DNA of 64,000 bases from Achromobacter dolens (GCF_902859745.1 NZ_CADIJW010000002.1:62001-126000); one strand, 5' to 3'. Positions 25,900 through 34,324 are shown, counted from the stretch's first letter. Notes: generated by a model from the sequence alone, not told the origin. Translations and numbers: made by a program.

Positions 25900-26457
25900 T
25901 CAGGACTTGCTCATCAACCGCTTCCAGCCTTCCAGGCCAAGCCGCTGCATCGTGTCGATGTTCTTCTCGTAGATCTCGGCGGCGTCCGGGAACGACTCGA
26001 CCGCGCGGTCGATGCTGTCCTCGCGCAGCAGGTGCAGGACGGGATACGGCGACCGGTTGGTGTAGTTCTCGATATCGTCCGGCTGGGTGTCGGCGAACTG
26101 GAACTGCGGGTGGAACGTGGCCACCTGCAGCTCGCCCACCAGGCGCATGCGCTTGAGCAGGCGGTCCGACAGGTCCTCGAAGTCGTTGAATTCCAGGAAA
26201 TCGTCGAGCGCGTCGGGAATGATCAGCAGCGTGGTGTCGATCTTTTCCGGATCGGCCTCGGCCAGCAGCGCCAGCTCGTCCTGCAGGTCGGTCAGGACGC
26301 CTTCGGCGTCGGTCGCATCGCTGACGGCAAAGCGGATCTGATCCTTGACCTGGACCGCCTTGGCGAACGGACAGAGATTCAGGCCGATCACGGCCTGGGT
26401 GAGCCAGTGGCGGGTTTCGGCAACCACGTTGGCGTAGGCGTCGGAAGTGGAAATCAT
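25900..26457 (-). CDS. DUF1415 family protein
   Basis: The 185-residue cytoplasmic protein matches DUF1415. Features are the N-terminal TRHWLTQAVIGLNLCPFAK, with a conserved cysteine in the LNLCPFA motif, a central TTLLIIPDALDDFLEFNDF, and FHPQFQFADTQPDDIENYTNRSPYPVLHLLRE, the family core. No function is known. Start choice: the ATG at 26457 begins directly before the conserved domain, whereas longer in-frame starts (to 26811) run through the fluoride riboswitch region on the other strand and give unrelated sequence. It is divergent from crcB. Confidence 0.88.
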   Translation of the reverse strand: MISTSDAYANVVAETRHWLTQAVIGLNLCPFAKAVQVKDQIRFAVSDATDAEGVLTDLQDELALLAEADPEKIDTTLLIIPDALDDFLEFNDFEDLSDRLLKRMRLVGELQVATFHPQFQFADTQPDDIENYTNRSPYPVLHLLREDSIDRAVESFPDAAEIYEKNIDTMQRLGLEGWKRLMSKS

Positions 26458-26554
26458 GGCGGGTAATCCTGGCAAACCGCGAGTATAGGCGACCGGTGGA
26501 AGGCGCCCGCGACCGGGTTCGCTTTGGGGCCACGCCCGGCCGCCGCGCCTGGGA

Positions 26555-26560
26555 TACAAT
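26555..26560 (+). promoter_or_regulatory. crcB: Candidate -10 element of the crcB transcript
   Basis: TACAAT lies 10 bp before the first aptamer base, which would put the transcription start at about 26567, right before P1. No good -35 is visible at 17 bp. Confidence 0.45.
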
Positions 26561-26570
26561 CGATCGCAAT

Positions 26571-26621
26571 GGGAATGGAGCTTCCCAAAACCACCGATCC
26601 TTCGGCTGATGGCTCCTGCTG
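26571..26621 (+). ncRNA. Fluoride riboswitch (crcB motif) aptamer
   Basis: The sequence follows the crcB motif closely. P1 pairs GGGA with TCCC, the ATGGAGC loop segment pairs with GGCTCC downstream to form the pseudoknot, AAAAC follows P1, CCGATCC-TTCGG forms the second stem, and CTGATGGCTCCTGCTG is the diagnostic 3' half. The order matches the Thermotoga petrophila crystal aptamer. The downstream gene is a fluoride channel. Fluoride binding should stabilise the pseudoknot and favour read-through into crcB. Confidence 0.93.
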
Positions 26622-26660
26622 ACCGGGCAACATGCCCGCAGCGGGTGCCGTCCGGACAAA

Positions 26661-26687
26661 ACCCGCCGCGGCGGGTTTCTTGTTTTT
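26661..26687 (+). terminator. Riboswitch-controlled intrinsic terminator
   Basis: ACCCGC-CGCG-GCGGGT is followed by TTCTTGTTTTT. An upstream GCGGGT (26641-26646) can pair with ACCCGC (26661-26666), giving a competing antiterminator. A separate hairpin (CGGGCA/TGCCCG, 26624-26638) lies between aptamer and terminator. This layout indicates transcriptional control of crcB by fluoride. Confidence 0.85.
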
Positions 26688-26788
26688 CGGGCCGCGGCCT
26701 CGTCGCAGGCCGCCCGCGCCTGCAACCGGCGCGGCCCGTGGACAAGCCCCAGGCTGTTGCTCTCCATCGTTTCACCTGGAGAGAAATC

Positions 26789-27160
26789 TTGAATCTAGTG
26801 CTGGTTTTCATCGGCGGCGGCCTGGGATCGGCCGCGCGCTACGGCATGAGCCTGGCCGCGTTGCGCCTGGGCTGGATTGCCTTCCCCTACGCCACCCTGG
26901 CCACCAACGTGATCGGCTGCTTCGTCATGGGGCTGATCACCGAACTGCTGGCGCTGAAGTTCTCGGTGTCGCAGCCGACCCGGCTGTTCCTGACCACCGG
27001 CATTGTCGGCGGCTTCACCACCTTTTCGACCTTCGCGCTGGAGACCGCGCTGCATGTGGAACAGGGGCGCATCGGCACCGCGCTGCTGTATGCCGGCCTG
27101 TCGCTCGGGTTGGGGCTGGCGGCGCTGTTCGGGGCGATGGCGCTGGTGCGGACGCTGTGA
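26789..27160 (+). CDS. crcB: Fluoride channel CrcB/FluC
   Basis: The 123-residue inner-membrane protein works as a dual-topology dimer and exports fluoride. Family signatures are GGGLGSAARYGMS near the N-terminus, the PYATLATNVIGCFVMG segment with the pore Asn, and GIVGGFTTFSTFALE, which carries the Phe-box and the central Na+-site residues. Four membrane helices are evident. The start is a TTG at 26789, with GGAGAG five bases upstream and directly before NLVLVFIGGG. Longer ATG or GTG options would translate the riboswitch and its terminator and are rejected. It is controlled by the upstream fluoride riboswitch. Confidence 0.95.
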   Translation: MNLVLVFIGGGLGSAARYGMSLAALRLGWIAFPYATLATNVIGCFVMGLITELLALKFSVSQPTRLFLTTGIVGGFTTFSTFALETALHVEQGRIGTALLYAGLSLGLGLAALFGAMALVRTL

Positions 27161-27288
27161 CGGCGGCGGCCGGGGCGCCGTTGACGGCCGCGCTCGCCAT
27201 CCACCCTCCGTCCGACATTGCCGGAGCCTGTGGCACCGCGCGACGGGGCCGCGCTAGAGTGGCGCCACGACTACCACGAGAGAAACGG

Positions 27289-27672
27289 ATGGCCATCGCG
27301 CTCACCTATTTCGCCAACCGCCTGTCCGACGATGAACTGGTGATGCTGCTGCGGCAACGCGAGAACTTCTACGTCGAGAACATCAGCGCCATGGATATGC
27401 TGACGCGACGCATGCAGGCGCTGCTGGCGACGGACGGCCTGTACAGCGTAGTACAGATCGCGCCCCAAAATACGGCCCCCCTCTCATTCATTCCCAACCC
27501 GATCACGGACACCGTCTTCATCCTGAGCGGCCTATGGGCATTACTGCGGCGGATCGCGCAACGATTCACCCGCCCCCGCTGCGACGTACTCCTGCGGGTG
27601 ACGTCCGAGACAGCCATGCGCGTCGTGTTCCGCCCATCGGCGCGCCCCTCGGCAGCGCATCCCACGCCATGA
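27289..27672 (+). CDS. Hypothetical protein, 127 aa
   Basis: I do not recognise this protein. The ATG at 27289 has an AGAGAAA purine run nine bases upstream. The N-terminal 45 residues look helical (NRLSDDELVMLLRQRENFY, then MDMLTRRMQALL). A segment ITDTVFILSGLWALLRRIAQRF could be an amphipathic or single membrane helix. The tail is Arg/Pro/Ala-rich. A rho-independent terminator begins within three bases of the stop, which supports a real transcript end here. Codon usage in the second half is less GC3-biased than in neighbouring genes. It may be a lineage-specific gene. Confidence 0.5.
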   Translation: MAIALTYFANRLSDDELVMLLRQRENFYVENISAMDMLTRRMQALLATDGLYSVVQIAPQNTAPLSFIPNPITDTVFILSGLWALLRRIAQRFTRPRCDVLLRVTSETAMRVVFRPSARPSAAHPTP

Positions 27673-27674
27673 AA

Positions 27675-27700
27675 AAAGCCCGGCCAGGCCGGGCTTTCTT
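27675..27700. terminator. Bidirectional rho-independent terminator
   Basis: AAAGCCCGGCC-A-GGCCGGGCTTT (27675-27697) is flanked by A-rich sequence on the left and TCTTTC on the right. It separates the convergent hypothetical gene and the M20 peptidase gene and can serve both. Confidence 0.88.
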
Positions 27701-27717
27701 TCATCCGCCAACGCCGA

Positions 27718-29190
27718 TCAGGCCGCCGGCATCGCCGCCATGGTCTGCGCGACCGCGGCGGTCAGCTTCTTGCCGTAGGGCACGTGCAGGAATTCATTCG
27801 GGCCGTGGGCGTTGGACTTGGGGCCCAGCACGCCGCACACCATGAACTGGGCCTTGGGGAAGCCCTTCTGCAGCATGCTCATCAGCGGAATGGTGCCGCC
27901 CTGGCCGATGTAGCCGCAGGGCGCGCCATAGTACTGCTGCGAGGCGGCATCCAGCGCCTGGGTCAACCACGGCGCCGAGGCCGGCGCGTTCCAGCCGGTG
28001 GCGGCGCCTTCGTTGGCCTTGAAGAGGACCTTGGCGTTGTAGGGCGCGTCGGCTTCCAGCAGGGCCTTGATTTCCTCCGAGGCGGCGACGGCGTCGACCA
28101 GCGGCGGCAGGCGCAGCGACAGCTTGAAGGCGGTGCGCGGGCGCAGCACGTTGCCGGCGCTGGACAGCGGCGGCAGGCCTTCGGCGCCGGTCACCGACAG
28201 CGTCGGGCGCCAGGTGCGGTTCAACAGGGCCTGTTCCGGCTCGGTGGTCATGGGCAGCACGAAGCCGCCGTCGGCGCCGCAGCTCCAGGGGAAACGGCGC
28301 CACACTTCGTCGCCCAGGATGCGGGCGGTGGCGTGCACCTGCTCGATGCGGTCGGCGGGAATTTCGCAGTGCAGGCTCTGCGGCAGCAGGCGGCCGGTGG
28401 CGCTGTCTTCGAGGCGGTCCAGCAGATGGCGCAGGATGCGGAACGACGACGGCACCACGCCGCTGGAGTCACCCGAGTGCACGCCTTCGTCCAGCACCTG
28501 CACTTCCAGCGTGCCCGACACCATGCCGCGCAGCGACGTGGTCATCCACAGCTGGTCGTAGTTGCCGGCGCCCGAATCCAGGCACACCACCAGGGCCACG
28601 TTGCCCAGGCGGTCGCGCAGCGCGTCGACATAGGGCAGCAGGTCGTAGCTGCCGGATTCCTCACAGGTCTCGACGATGCCGACGCAGCGCGGGCGCGGAA
28701 TGCCCTGCTTGTCCAGCGCCATGATGGCGGTGAGCGAGGCGTACACGGCATAGCCATCGTCGGCGCCGCCGCGGCCGTAGAGCTTGCCGTCTTCGTACTT
28801 GGGGGTCCAGGGGCCGAGGCCGGCGCGCCAGCCCGAGAATTCCGGCTGCTTGTCCAGGTGGCCGTACAGCAGCACGGTGTCGCCGTTGTCGCTGCGGGTG
28901 GCGGGCGCGTCAAAGAAGATCACCGGCGTGCGGCCGGGCAGGCGCACCACTTCCAGCTTCAGGCCCGAGACCTTCTGGGCTTCGACCCACTGCGCCGCGT
29001 CGCGCACCACGCGCTCGATGAACGCGTTCTTTTCCCAGTCGGCGTCGAACGCCGGGCTCTTGGCCGGGATGGCGATGTAGTCGGTCAGCGCGGGGATGAT
29101 CTCGTTGTCCCACTTGTCGTCCACAAAAGCCTGCAGAGCCTTCGGATCGAGGGTAGGAGGAAGTGCGTCGTCGGGGATGCGTGCGTTCAT
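27718..29190 (-). CDS. M20-family metallopeptidase (dipeptidase-like)
   Basis: The 490-residue cytoplasmic zinc peptidase shows all metal-site motifs of family M20: His in LLYGHLDKQPE, the bridging Asp in YGRGGADDGY, the catalytic Glu pair in ETCEESGSYDLLP, Asp in VCLDSGAGNYD, and the final His in NAHGPNEF. The insert with EGVHSGDSSGVVPSSF is the dimerisation domain, including its conserved His. YGHLDKQPE and NAHGPNEFLHVP are typical of the M20 dipeptidase group, which cleaves short peptides. It stands alone between a terminator and a LysR gene. The ATG at 29190 gives full family length. Confidence 0.9.
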   Translation of the reverse strand: MNARIPDDALPPTLDPKALQAFVDDKWDNEIIPALTDYIAIPAKSPAFDADWEKNAFIERVVRDAAQWVEAQKVSGLKLEVVRLPGRTPVIFFDAPATRSDNGDTVLLYGHLDKQPEFSGWRAGLGPWTPKYEDGKLYGRGGADDGYAVYASLTAIMALDKQGIPRPRCVGIVETCEESGSYDLLPYVDALRDRLGNVALVVCLDSGAGNYDQLWMTTSLRGMVSGTLEVQVLDEGVHSGDSSGVVPSSFRILRHLLDRLEDSATGRLLPQSLHCEIPADRIEQVHATARILGDEVWRRFPWSCGADGGFVLPMTTEPEQALLNRTWRPTLSVTGAEGLPPLSSAGNVLRPRTAFKLSLRLPPLVDAVAASEEIKALLEADAPYNAKVLFKANEGAATGWNAPASAPWLTQALDAASQQYYGAPCGYIGQGGTIPLMSMLQKGFPKAQFMVCGVLGPKSNAHGPNEFLHVPYGKKLTAAVAQTMAAMPAA

Positions 29191-29238
29191 GGCGCGGGAT
29201 CCTGTGGTCGGGAAGCGGAATAATCCTCTATTTTATGC

Positions 29239-30156
29239 CTAGCGCGCCGCGTAGGCCTCGATCCGCCCCCATACCTGGCGCGCCAGCGGCTTGGCGTTGG
29301 CCACCGACTGGTACAGCCGGATCTCCATGTGGATGTCGTTGCGCGCGCTGTCGGCGCGCACCAGGGCGCCGGCGCGCAGGTCGGATTCGACCAGCGTGTG
29401 GGGCAGCCACGCCAGGCCGAAGCCCTGCCGCGCCATGGCATGCAGCGCGTCCGCCAGGTCGGATTCATACATGGCCTGCAACCGCGCCGGCACGCACAGG
29501 CCGCGCAGGCGATCGCGCAGGATGCGGCCCAGCGACATGCTGTCGGCGTAGGCCAGGAACGGCACGGCCGGATCCGAGGCCAGCTTGGGCACGGCATGGC
29601 GCGGATGGCGGCTGCCCGGCGCCAGCGGCGCGCTGACCGCCACCAGCTTGTCGGCGCCGACCCGGCGAAAGCGGTAGTTGGGGTTGTCGATCTGCGCGTA
29701 CAGCGGCTCGTGCGCGTGGCACAGCAGGAAATCGACCTCGCCGTCGGCCAGCATGTCGATGCCAAAGTTGAGCGTGGTGGTGACCACCTTCAACTGGAAC
29801 GGCTGCATGCCCTGCTGCACCCTGGCCATCAGCCCCGGCAGCACCGAATGCGCCAGCGTCTTGCCGGAGGCGATGGCGATGCGGCGGACACGCTCCTGTT
29901 CCGGCTTCTGCAGACCCTGGCGCGTCTCGCGCAGGATGTCCAGCACGTCGATGGCGGCCGCCAGCATGCTGCGCCCGGCCGCGTTCAGCGTCGACACCTG
30001 GTGGCCGCGCTCGACCAGCGGCACGCCGGCCCAGTCCTCCAGCGCCTTGATGCGGCGCCCGAAGGCCGGATGCGTCACGTTGCGCGCCTCGGCCGCCTGG
30101 AACAGGTTGCGCGCCTTCGACAGCGCCACGAAGTCCTCCAGCCACTTGATGTCCAT
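29239..30156 (-). CDS. LysR-family transcriptional regulator
   Basis: The 305-residue protein has the winged HTH at residues about 3-60 (WLEDFVALSKARNLFQAAEA, then HPAFGRRIKALE) and a two-lobed effector domain from about 90. The Phe-rich, non-canonical recognition segment (THPAFGRRIKALE instead of TQPALSRQI) resembles the HypT/YjiE subgroup, but a redox role is not claimed. The ATG at 30156 has GGGGAG six bases upstream. It is divergent from the hydrolase-Bug operon, and the spacer holds two T-N11-A motifs, so it likely controls that operon. Confidence 0.88.
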   Translation of the reverse strand: MDIKWLEDFVALSKARNLFQAAEARNVTHPAFGRRIKALEDWAGVPLVERGHQVSTLNAAGRSMLAAAIDVLDILRETRQGLQKPEQERVRRIAIASGKTLAHSVLPGLMARVQQGMQPFQLKVVTTTLNFGIDMLADGEVDFLLCHAHEPLYAQIDNPNYRFRRVGADKLVAVSAPLAPGSRHPRHAVPKLASDPAVPFLAYADSMSLGRILRDRLRGLCVPARLQAMYESDLADALHAMARQGFGLAWLPHTLVESDLRAGALVRADSARNDIHMEIRLYQSVANAKPLARQVWGRIEAYAAR

Positions 30157-30180
30157 CCGTCTCCCCTCTTCTTGTGTGGC

Positions 30181-30217
30181 TGTGCCGTATCGGCACAGGC
30201 CCTGCACATTTTGCACA
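30181..30217. promoter_or_regulatory. Two T-N11-A LysR-type sites
   Basis: TGTGCCG-TAT-CGGCACA (30181-30197) is a perfect 7-bp-arm dyad that contains T-N11-A. A second, weaker T-N11-A is TGCACATTTTGCA (30203-30215), about 20 bp further on and so on the same DNA face. They sit between the LysR gene and the hydrolase-Bug operon and overlap TTGCAC (30211-30216), a possible -35. Confidence 0.6.
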
Positions 30218-30266
30218 AACCCCGCGCTTGTTACAACTAGTATTACGGCATTCCCTGGAGATGCCG

Positions 30267-31220
30267 ATGTCCGACGCCCCCATCCTGCTGAAATCCCTGC
30301 GCAGCCACTTCCTGGGCGGCCGCGAGGTCGCGGCCAGCGGACTCCCGGTGCTGCGCAAGCAAGTGGTGGGCAACGGCGCCGCGCGCGCCATCGACATGAA
30401 CGGCAGCTACTGCGCCGGCCAGCTCTATGTGCAGGAATACCGCCTGGCCGAGCCGCGCCACCCGCATCCGGTGCTGCTGTGGCACGGCGGCGGCATGACC
30501 GGCGCACAATGGGAGAGCACCCCCGACGGCCGCCAGGGCTGGCTCTGGCGGCTGCTGCAATCCGGCTATGACGTGTTCGTGGCCGACGCGCCCGAGCGCG
30601 GCCGCGCCTCGTGGGCGATGTACCCGCAGATCTACGACGCGGCGCCGATCTTCCGTTCCAAGGAAGAAGCCTGGCACCTGTTCCGCGTCGGCCCGGCCGG
30701 CGGCTACGCGCCCGCCGGCCAGCCGCGCCGCGCCCACCCCGCCCAGCAATTCCCCACCGAGGCCTTCGACACCTTCGCCAAGCAGTTCGTGCCGCGCTGG
30801 CTGGCGCATGACGCCATGGCGCTGGATGCCTATCGCGAACTGCTGGACCTGGCCGGCCCCTGCATCGTCATCGGCCACAGCCAGGGCGGGGGCTACGCCA
30901 CGCAACTGGCGCGCGAATGCCCCGGCCCGATCCGCGCGGTGGTGGCGGTGGAACCGACCGGCACGCCCGAACACGTCGACGGCCCCCTGCCCCCGCAACT
31001 GCTGGTCTGGGGCGACCACTTCGACCACCACGACACCTGGCAACGCTACCGCGCCCAGACCGACGCCTACTGGGACGCCCTGCGGCGGGCCGGCCGCCGC
31101 GCCGACGTGCTGGACCTGCCCGCAGCGGGCATCGCCGGCAATTCCCATTTCTGCATGCTGGACCGCAACAGCGACCGCATCGCCGAACTCATCGTCGACT
31201 GGCTCAACGGCCTCGACTAA
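30267..31220 (+). CDS. Alpha/beta hydrolase (esterase-like)
   Basis: The 317-residue protein has the oxyanion-loop HGGGMTGAQW, the nucleophile elbow IVIGHSQGGGYATQLA, an acidic site in LLVWGDHFDHHD, and a late histidine in GIAGNSHFCMLDRN. No signal peptide is seen. The ATG at 30267 is six bases after CTGGAG; the ATG at 30261 touches that Shine-Dalgarno and is unlikely. It is followed after 18 bp by a Bug-family binding protein and preceded by a divergent LysR gene, so the three probably serve uptake and hydrolysis of one carboxylic ester. The substrate is unknown. Confidence 0.85.
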   Translation: MSDAPILLKSLRSHFLGGREVAASGLPVLRKQVVGNGAARAIDMNGSYCAGQLYVQEYRLAEPRHPHPVLLWHGGGMTGAQWESTPDGRQGWLWRLLQSGYDVFVADAPERGRASWAMYPQIYDAAPIFRSKEEAWHLFRVGPAGGYAPAGQPRRAHPAQQFPTEAFDTFAKQFVPRWLAHDAMALDAYRELLDLAGPCIVIGHSQGGGYATQLARECPGPIRAVVAVEPTGTPEHVDGPLPPQLLVWGDHFDHHDTWQRYRAQTDAYWDALRRAGRRADVLDLPAAGIAGNSHFCMLDRNSDRIAELIVDWLNGLD

Positions 31221-31238
31221 CCTTCGCCTGGAGACACC

Positions 31239-32225
31239 ATGAAACTAACCAAAACCGCAATCGCCGTCGCGTTGCTGAGCGGCGCCTCGCTGATCGCGGG
31301 CGCGGCCTCGGCGCAGCAGGCCGACTACCCCAACAAGCCCGTGCGCCTGATCGTGCCGTTCGCCCCCGGCGGCACCGCCGACATCATCGGCCGCGTGTTC
31401 GCCGCGCAACTGGGCGCCGAGCTGGGCGCCACCGTGGTGGTCGAGAACAAGGCCGGCGCGGGCGGCTCGATCGGCACCCGCTTCGTGGCCGACGCGGCGC
31501 CCGACGGCTACATCCTGCTGCTGGCCTCGTCCAGCACCCACGGCACCAACCCGGCGGTGTACAAGAACCTGACCTACGACGCGGTGCAGGACTTCACCGC
31601 CATCACGCAACTGGTGACCGTGCCGGGCGTACTGAGCGTGACCAAGGACTTCCCCGCCGCCGACCTGAACGGCCTGATCGCCGCCGCCAAGGCCAACCCG
31701 GACAAGTACACCTACGCCTCGTCGGGCGCGGGCGGCCTGGGCAACCTGGCGATGGAACTGATGAAGTCGATGACGGGCGCCAAGCTCATGCATATCGCCT
31801 ACCGTGGCGCCGGCCCGGCCTTCACCGACGTCATCAGCGGCCAGGTGTCGATGATCTGGGAGCCGGTGCCGGCCTCGCTGCCGTACATCAAGGGCGGCCA
31901 GATCCGCCCCATCGCCATCGCCGCCGACACCCGTTCGCCCGAACTGCCCGACACGCCGACCTTCAAGGAAGCCGGCCTGCCGCGCTACGAGGCCAACGCC
32001 TGGAACGGCCTGCTGGCGCCCAAGGGGCTGCCGGCCGACGTGACGCAGAAGCTGCACGACGCCTCGGTCAAGGCGCTCAACAACCCCGAGGTCAAGGCCA
32101 AGCTGGCCAGCCTGGGCGGCACGGTGGTGGCCGGCACGTCCGAAGCGTTCAAGAACGTGATCGCCAGCGACGTGAAGAAGTGGAAGAACGTGGCGGCCGA
32201 CGCCAAGATCCAACTGGATCAGTAA
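31239..32225 (+). CDS. Bug-family (TctC-like) periplasmic solute-binding protein
   Basis: The 328-residue protein has a Sec signal peptide (about 1-26, ASAQQ) and a mature start YPNKPVRLIVPFAPGGTADIIGR with the FAPGG ligand loop. VVENKAGAGGSIGT and SSGAGGLGNLAMEL follow in Bug-family order. No TctA/TctB genes are present. It is the last gene of the operon with the alpha/beta hydrolase and ends at a strong terminator. The ligand is probably a carboxylate; the operon suggests one released from or related to an ester. Confidence 0.92.
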   Translation: MKLTKTAIAVALLSGASLIAGAASAQQADYPNKPVRLIVPFAPGGTADIIGRVFAAQLGAELGATVVVENKAGAGGSIGTRFVADAAPDGYILLLASSSTHGTNPAVYKNLTYDAVQDFTAITQLVTVPGVLSVTKDFPAADLNGLIAAAKANPDKYTYASSGAGGLGNLAMELMKSMTGAKLMHIAYRGAGPAFTDVISGQVSMIWEPVPASLPYIKGGQIRPIAIAADTRSPELPDTPTFKEAGLPRYEANAWNGLLAPKGLPADVTQKLHDASVKALNNPEVKAKLASLGGTVVAGTSEAFKNVIASDVKKWKNVAADAKIQLDQ

Positions 32226-32254
32226 GCCGCGCGCGCCACGGCGCCTGTTTCGCG

Positions 32255-32280
32255 GGCCGGCGATTTGCGCCGGCCTTTTT
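32255..32280 (+). terminator. Rho-independent terminator of the hydrolase-Bug operon
   Basis: GGCCGGCG and CGCCGGCC pair around a five-base loop (32255-32275) and five T residues follow. The T-run reaches the last base of the convergent kinase gene. Confidence 0.85.
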
Positions 32281-33638
32281 CATGTCGCGGCGGCCGCGGG
32301 AAAGGTGACCATCAGGCCGATCCCCCGGCCGTTCAGGCCGGGGGTGAAAACCACCACGGCGCCATGGCGCGCGGCGATCTGCGCCACCAGCGACAGGCCG
32401 ATGCCGCTGCCGCCGCCATTGGCGCCCGGGGCGCGGTAGAAGCGGTCGAACACCCGCGCGCGTTCGGCCGGCGCGATGCCGGGACCGTCGTCGGCCACCC
32501 GCAGCCAGGCCCTGCCGGATTCGTCCGGCCCGCAGGACACCGCGATCTGGCCGCCCTCGGGGGTGTAGCGCAGGGCGTTGTCGAGCAGGTTGCGCACCAG
32601 CACCCCCAGCGTGTCCATGTCGCCGCGCGCGCCGCAGGCCTGCACGTCCAGCAGGATGCGCTGGCGCTTGCGCGCCGCGGCCGCCTCGCAATCGCGCACC
32701 AGCAGCACCACCAGCGTATCCAGCGCCACCGGTCCGGAATCCGCGTCGGATTCGCTGGCCGCGTCCATGCGGGCCTGGTCCAGCAATTGCTCGGCCAGGC
32801 GCGCGGTGCGCTGCGCCACCGCGCGCAATTGCAGGGCGGCGTCGGCGGCCGGCGTGTCGGCGATGCGTTGCAGCAGCACTTCGGTCTGGGCGCCGAGCGC
32901 GGCCAGCGGCGTGCGCAGTTCGTGCGCGGCGTCGGCCAGGAAGCGGCGCTCGTGGTCCATGGCGGCCTGCAGGCGCAGCAACAGGGCATTGATGGACTGC
33001 ACATAGGGATGCAATTCGCCCGGCAGGCGGTCCAGCGGCAGGGGCGCCAGATCGAACGGCGCGCGCCGCAGGATCGCTTCGCCGGCCTGGTTGACCGGCC
33101 GGAAGGCCTGGCGCACCACGATCCAGGTGGCCGCCGCCAGCAGCAGGAACAAGGCGGTGACGATGACCAGGCCGCGCTTGAAGGCGGCCACCGTTTCGGC
33201 CCGCAGCACGCTGTCGGCGCGGGCCAACTGCACCTGCACCTGACCGGAGGCGTCGCTGAGCGAATACACGCGCCAGCGCCTGCCGTCGATCACACTGTCG
33301 CGGAAGCCATCATCGAAATGCGGATTGAGCGGCTGGGCCGGCGATTCCGGCGAACGCAGCGCCAGGCGCCGGTCGGCCAGCGACCAGATCTGCACCGAGG
33401 CGCGCTCGCCGCGGAAATGGCTGGACGGCGGCAGTTCGAAGCGCTCGTCCGGCCGTTCCTCGAGCAGGCTGCGGCGCAGCGACAGGATGGTCTGGTTGGC
33501 CGAGTCCACCAGCGCCTGGTCGCGGATGCCGGTGCGGGCCTCCGTCATGGAGTGCTGCTGGAACAGGAACACCGCCGCCCAGGTCAGCAGCAGGGTCAGC
33601 AACAGCGTGACGGTCAGGCGCTTGCGCAGCGTCTTCAC
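32280..33638 (-). CDS. Sensor histidine kinase, QseC/PmrB-like
   Basis: The 452-residue membrane kinase has an N-terminal helix (about 8-28, LTVTLLLTLLLTWAAVFLF), a periplasmic sensor (about 30-150), a second helix (about 158-180), a short HAMP region, HisKA with His239 in DAAHELRTPLAAL, and an HATPase with NLLDNALRYTP, DDGPGIAP and GSGIGLSLV. The layout is that of the QseC/TctE/PmrB group. The GTG start at 33638 overlaps the response-regulator stop in a GTGA arrangement, so translation is coupled. The system is divergent from mipA. The signal is unknown; relatives sense metal ions, catechols or envelope state. Confidence 0.9.
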   Translation of the reverse strand: MKTLRKRLTVTLLLTLLLTWAAVFLFQQHSMTEARTGIRDQALVDSANQTILSLRRSLLEERPDERFELPPSSHFRGERASVQIWSLADRRLALRSPESPAQPLNPHFDDGFRDSVIDGRRWRVYSLSDASGQVQVQLARADSVLRAETVAAFKRGLVIVTALFLLLAAATWIVVRQAFRPVNQAGEAILRRAPFDLAPLPLDRLPGELHPYVQSINALLLRLQAAMDHERRFLADAAHELRTPLAALGAQTEVLLQRIADTPAADAALQLRAVAQRTARLAEQLLDQARMDAASESDADSGPVALDTLVVLLVRDCEAAAARKRQRILLDVQACGARGDMDTLGVLVRNLLDNALRYTPEGGQIAVSCGPDESGRAWLRVADDGPGIAPAERARVFDRFYRAPGANGGGSGIGLSLVAQIAARHGAVVVFTPGLNGRGIGLMVTFPAAAAT

Positions 33639-34324
33639 GGCGCGTCCCCGCCGGCAATGCGATAGCCCAGCCCGTGCACGGTGGCGACCAGGTCCTCGCC
33701 CAGCTTGCGCCGCAATTGGTGCACGTACACCGCCACGGTGTTGCTTTCGATCGTGCCGCTGCCGCCGTAGACGGCGGATTCCAACTGCTCCCGGCTGACG
33801 GTCTGGCCGGCGCGCTCCATCAGCGCCAGCAGGGTGCGGTATTCGCTGGCGCTGAGCGTCACCTCGGCGCCCGCGCGGGTCACCACCCGCCGCGCCGGAT
33901 CCAGCGACACATCGCGGCAGCGCAGGACCGAGACCACCGAATTGCTGCTGCGGCGCACGACGGCGCGCAGCCGGGCCAGCAGCTCGTCGAGCTGGAACGG
34001 CTTGACGATATAGTCGTCGGCGCCGGCGTCCAGCCCCTGCACCCGCTCGCTCAGGCGGTCGCGCGCGGTGATGATGAGCACCGGCGTGGCGTCGTAGCGC
34101 CCGCGCAGGTGCTTGAGCACGGCCAGGCCGCTGCCGCCGGGCAGCCCCAGGTCGAGCAGCACGGCGCCGTAGCCGTGGTCGACCAGCGCCAGCCGGGCCT
34201 CGGGCACGTCGCGCACCCAGTCCACGCGCATGCCGGCCTGCGCCATGCTGGCGCGCAAGGCGTCTCCCAGCATCGCATCGTCTTCCACCAGTAGAACTTG
34301 CAAGAACGCTCCCTGACTCTCCAT
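33635..34324 (-). CDS. OmpR/PhoB-family response regulator, QseB/PmrA-like
   Basis: The 229-residue protein has a receiver (VLLVEDDAMLGDAL, phosphoacceptor Asp58 in LLDLGLPGGSG, Thr in IITARD, Lys in IVKPFQL) and a winged-helix output domain (LSASEYRTLLALM, SNTVAVYVHQLRRKLG, TVHGLGYRI). It is the first gene of the operon with the kinase. A TTG codon seven residues in (LQVLLVEDD) is an alternative start. Its likely target is mipA, reached across a spacer with a direct repeat matching the PmrA/QseB box. Confidence 0.92.
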   Translation of the reverse strand: MESQGAFLQVLLVEDDAMLGDALRASMAQAGMRVDWVRDVPEARLALVDHGYGAVLLDLGLPGGSGLAVLKHLRGRYDATPVLIITARDRLSERVQGLDAGADDYIVKPFQLDELLARLRAVVRRSSNSVVSVLRCRDVSLDPARRVVTRAGAEVTLSASEYRTLLALMERAGQTVSREQLESAVYGGSGTIESNTVAVYVHQLRRKLGEDLVATVHGLGYRIAGGDAP

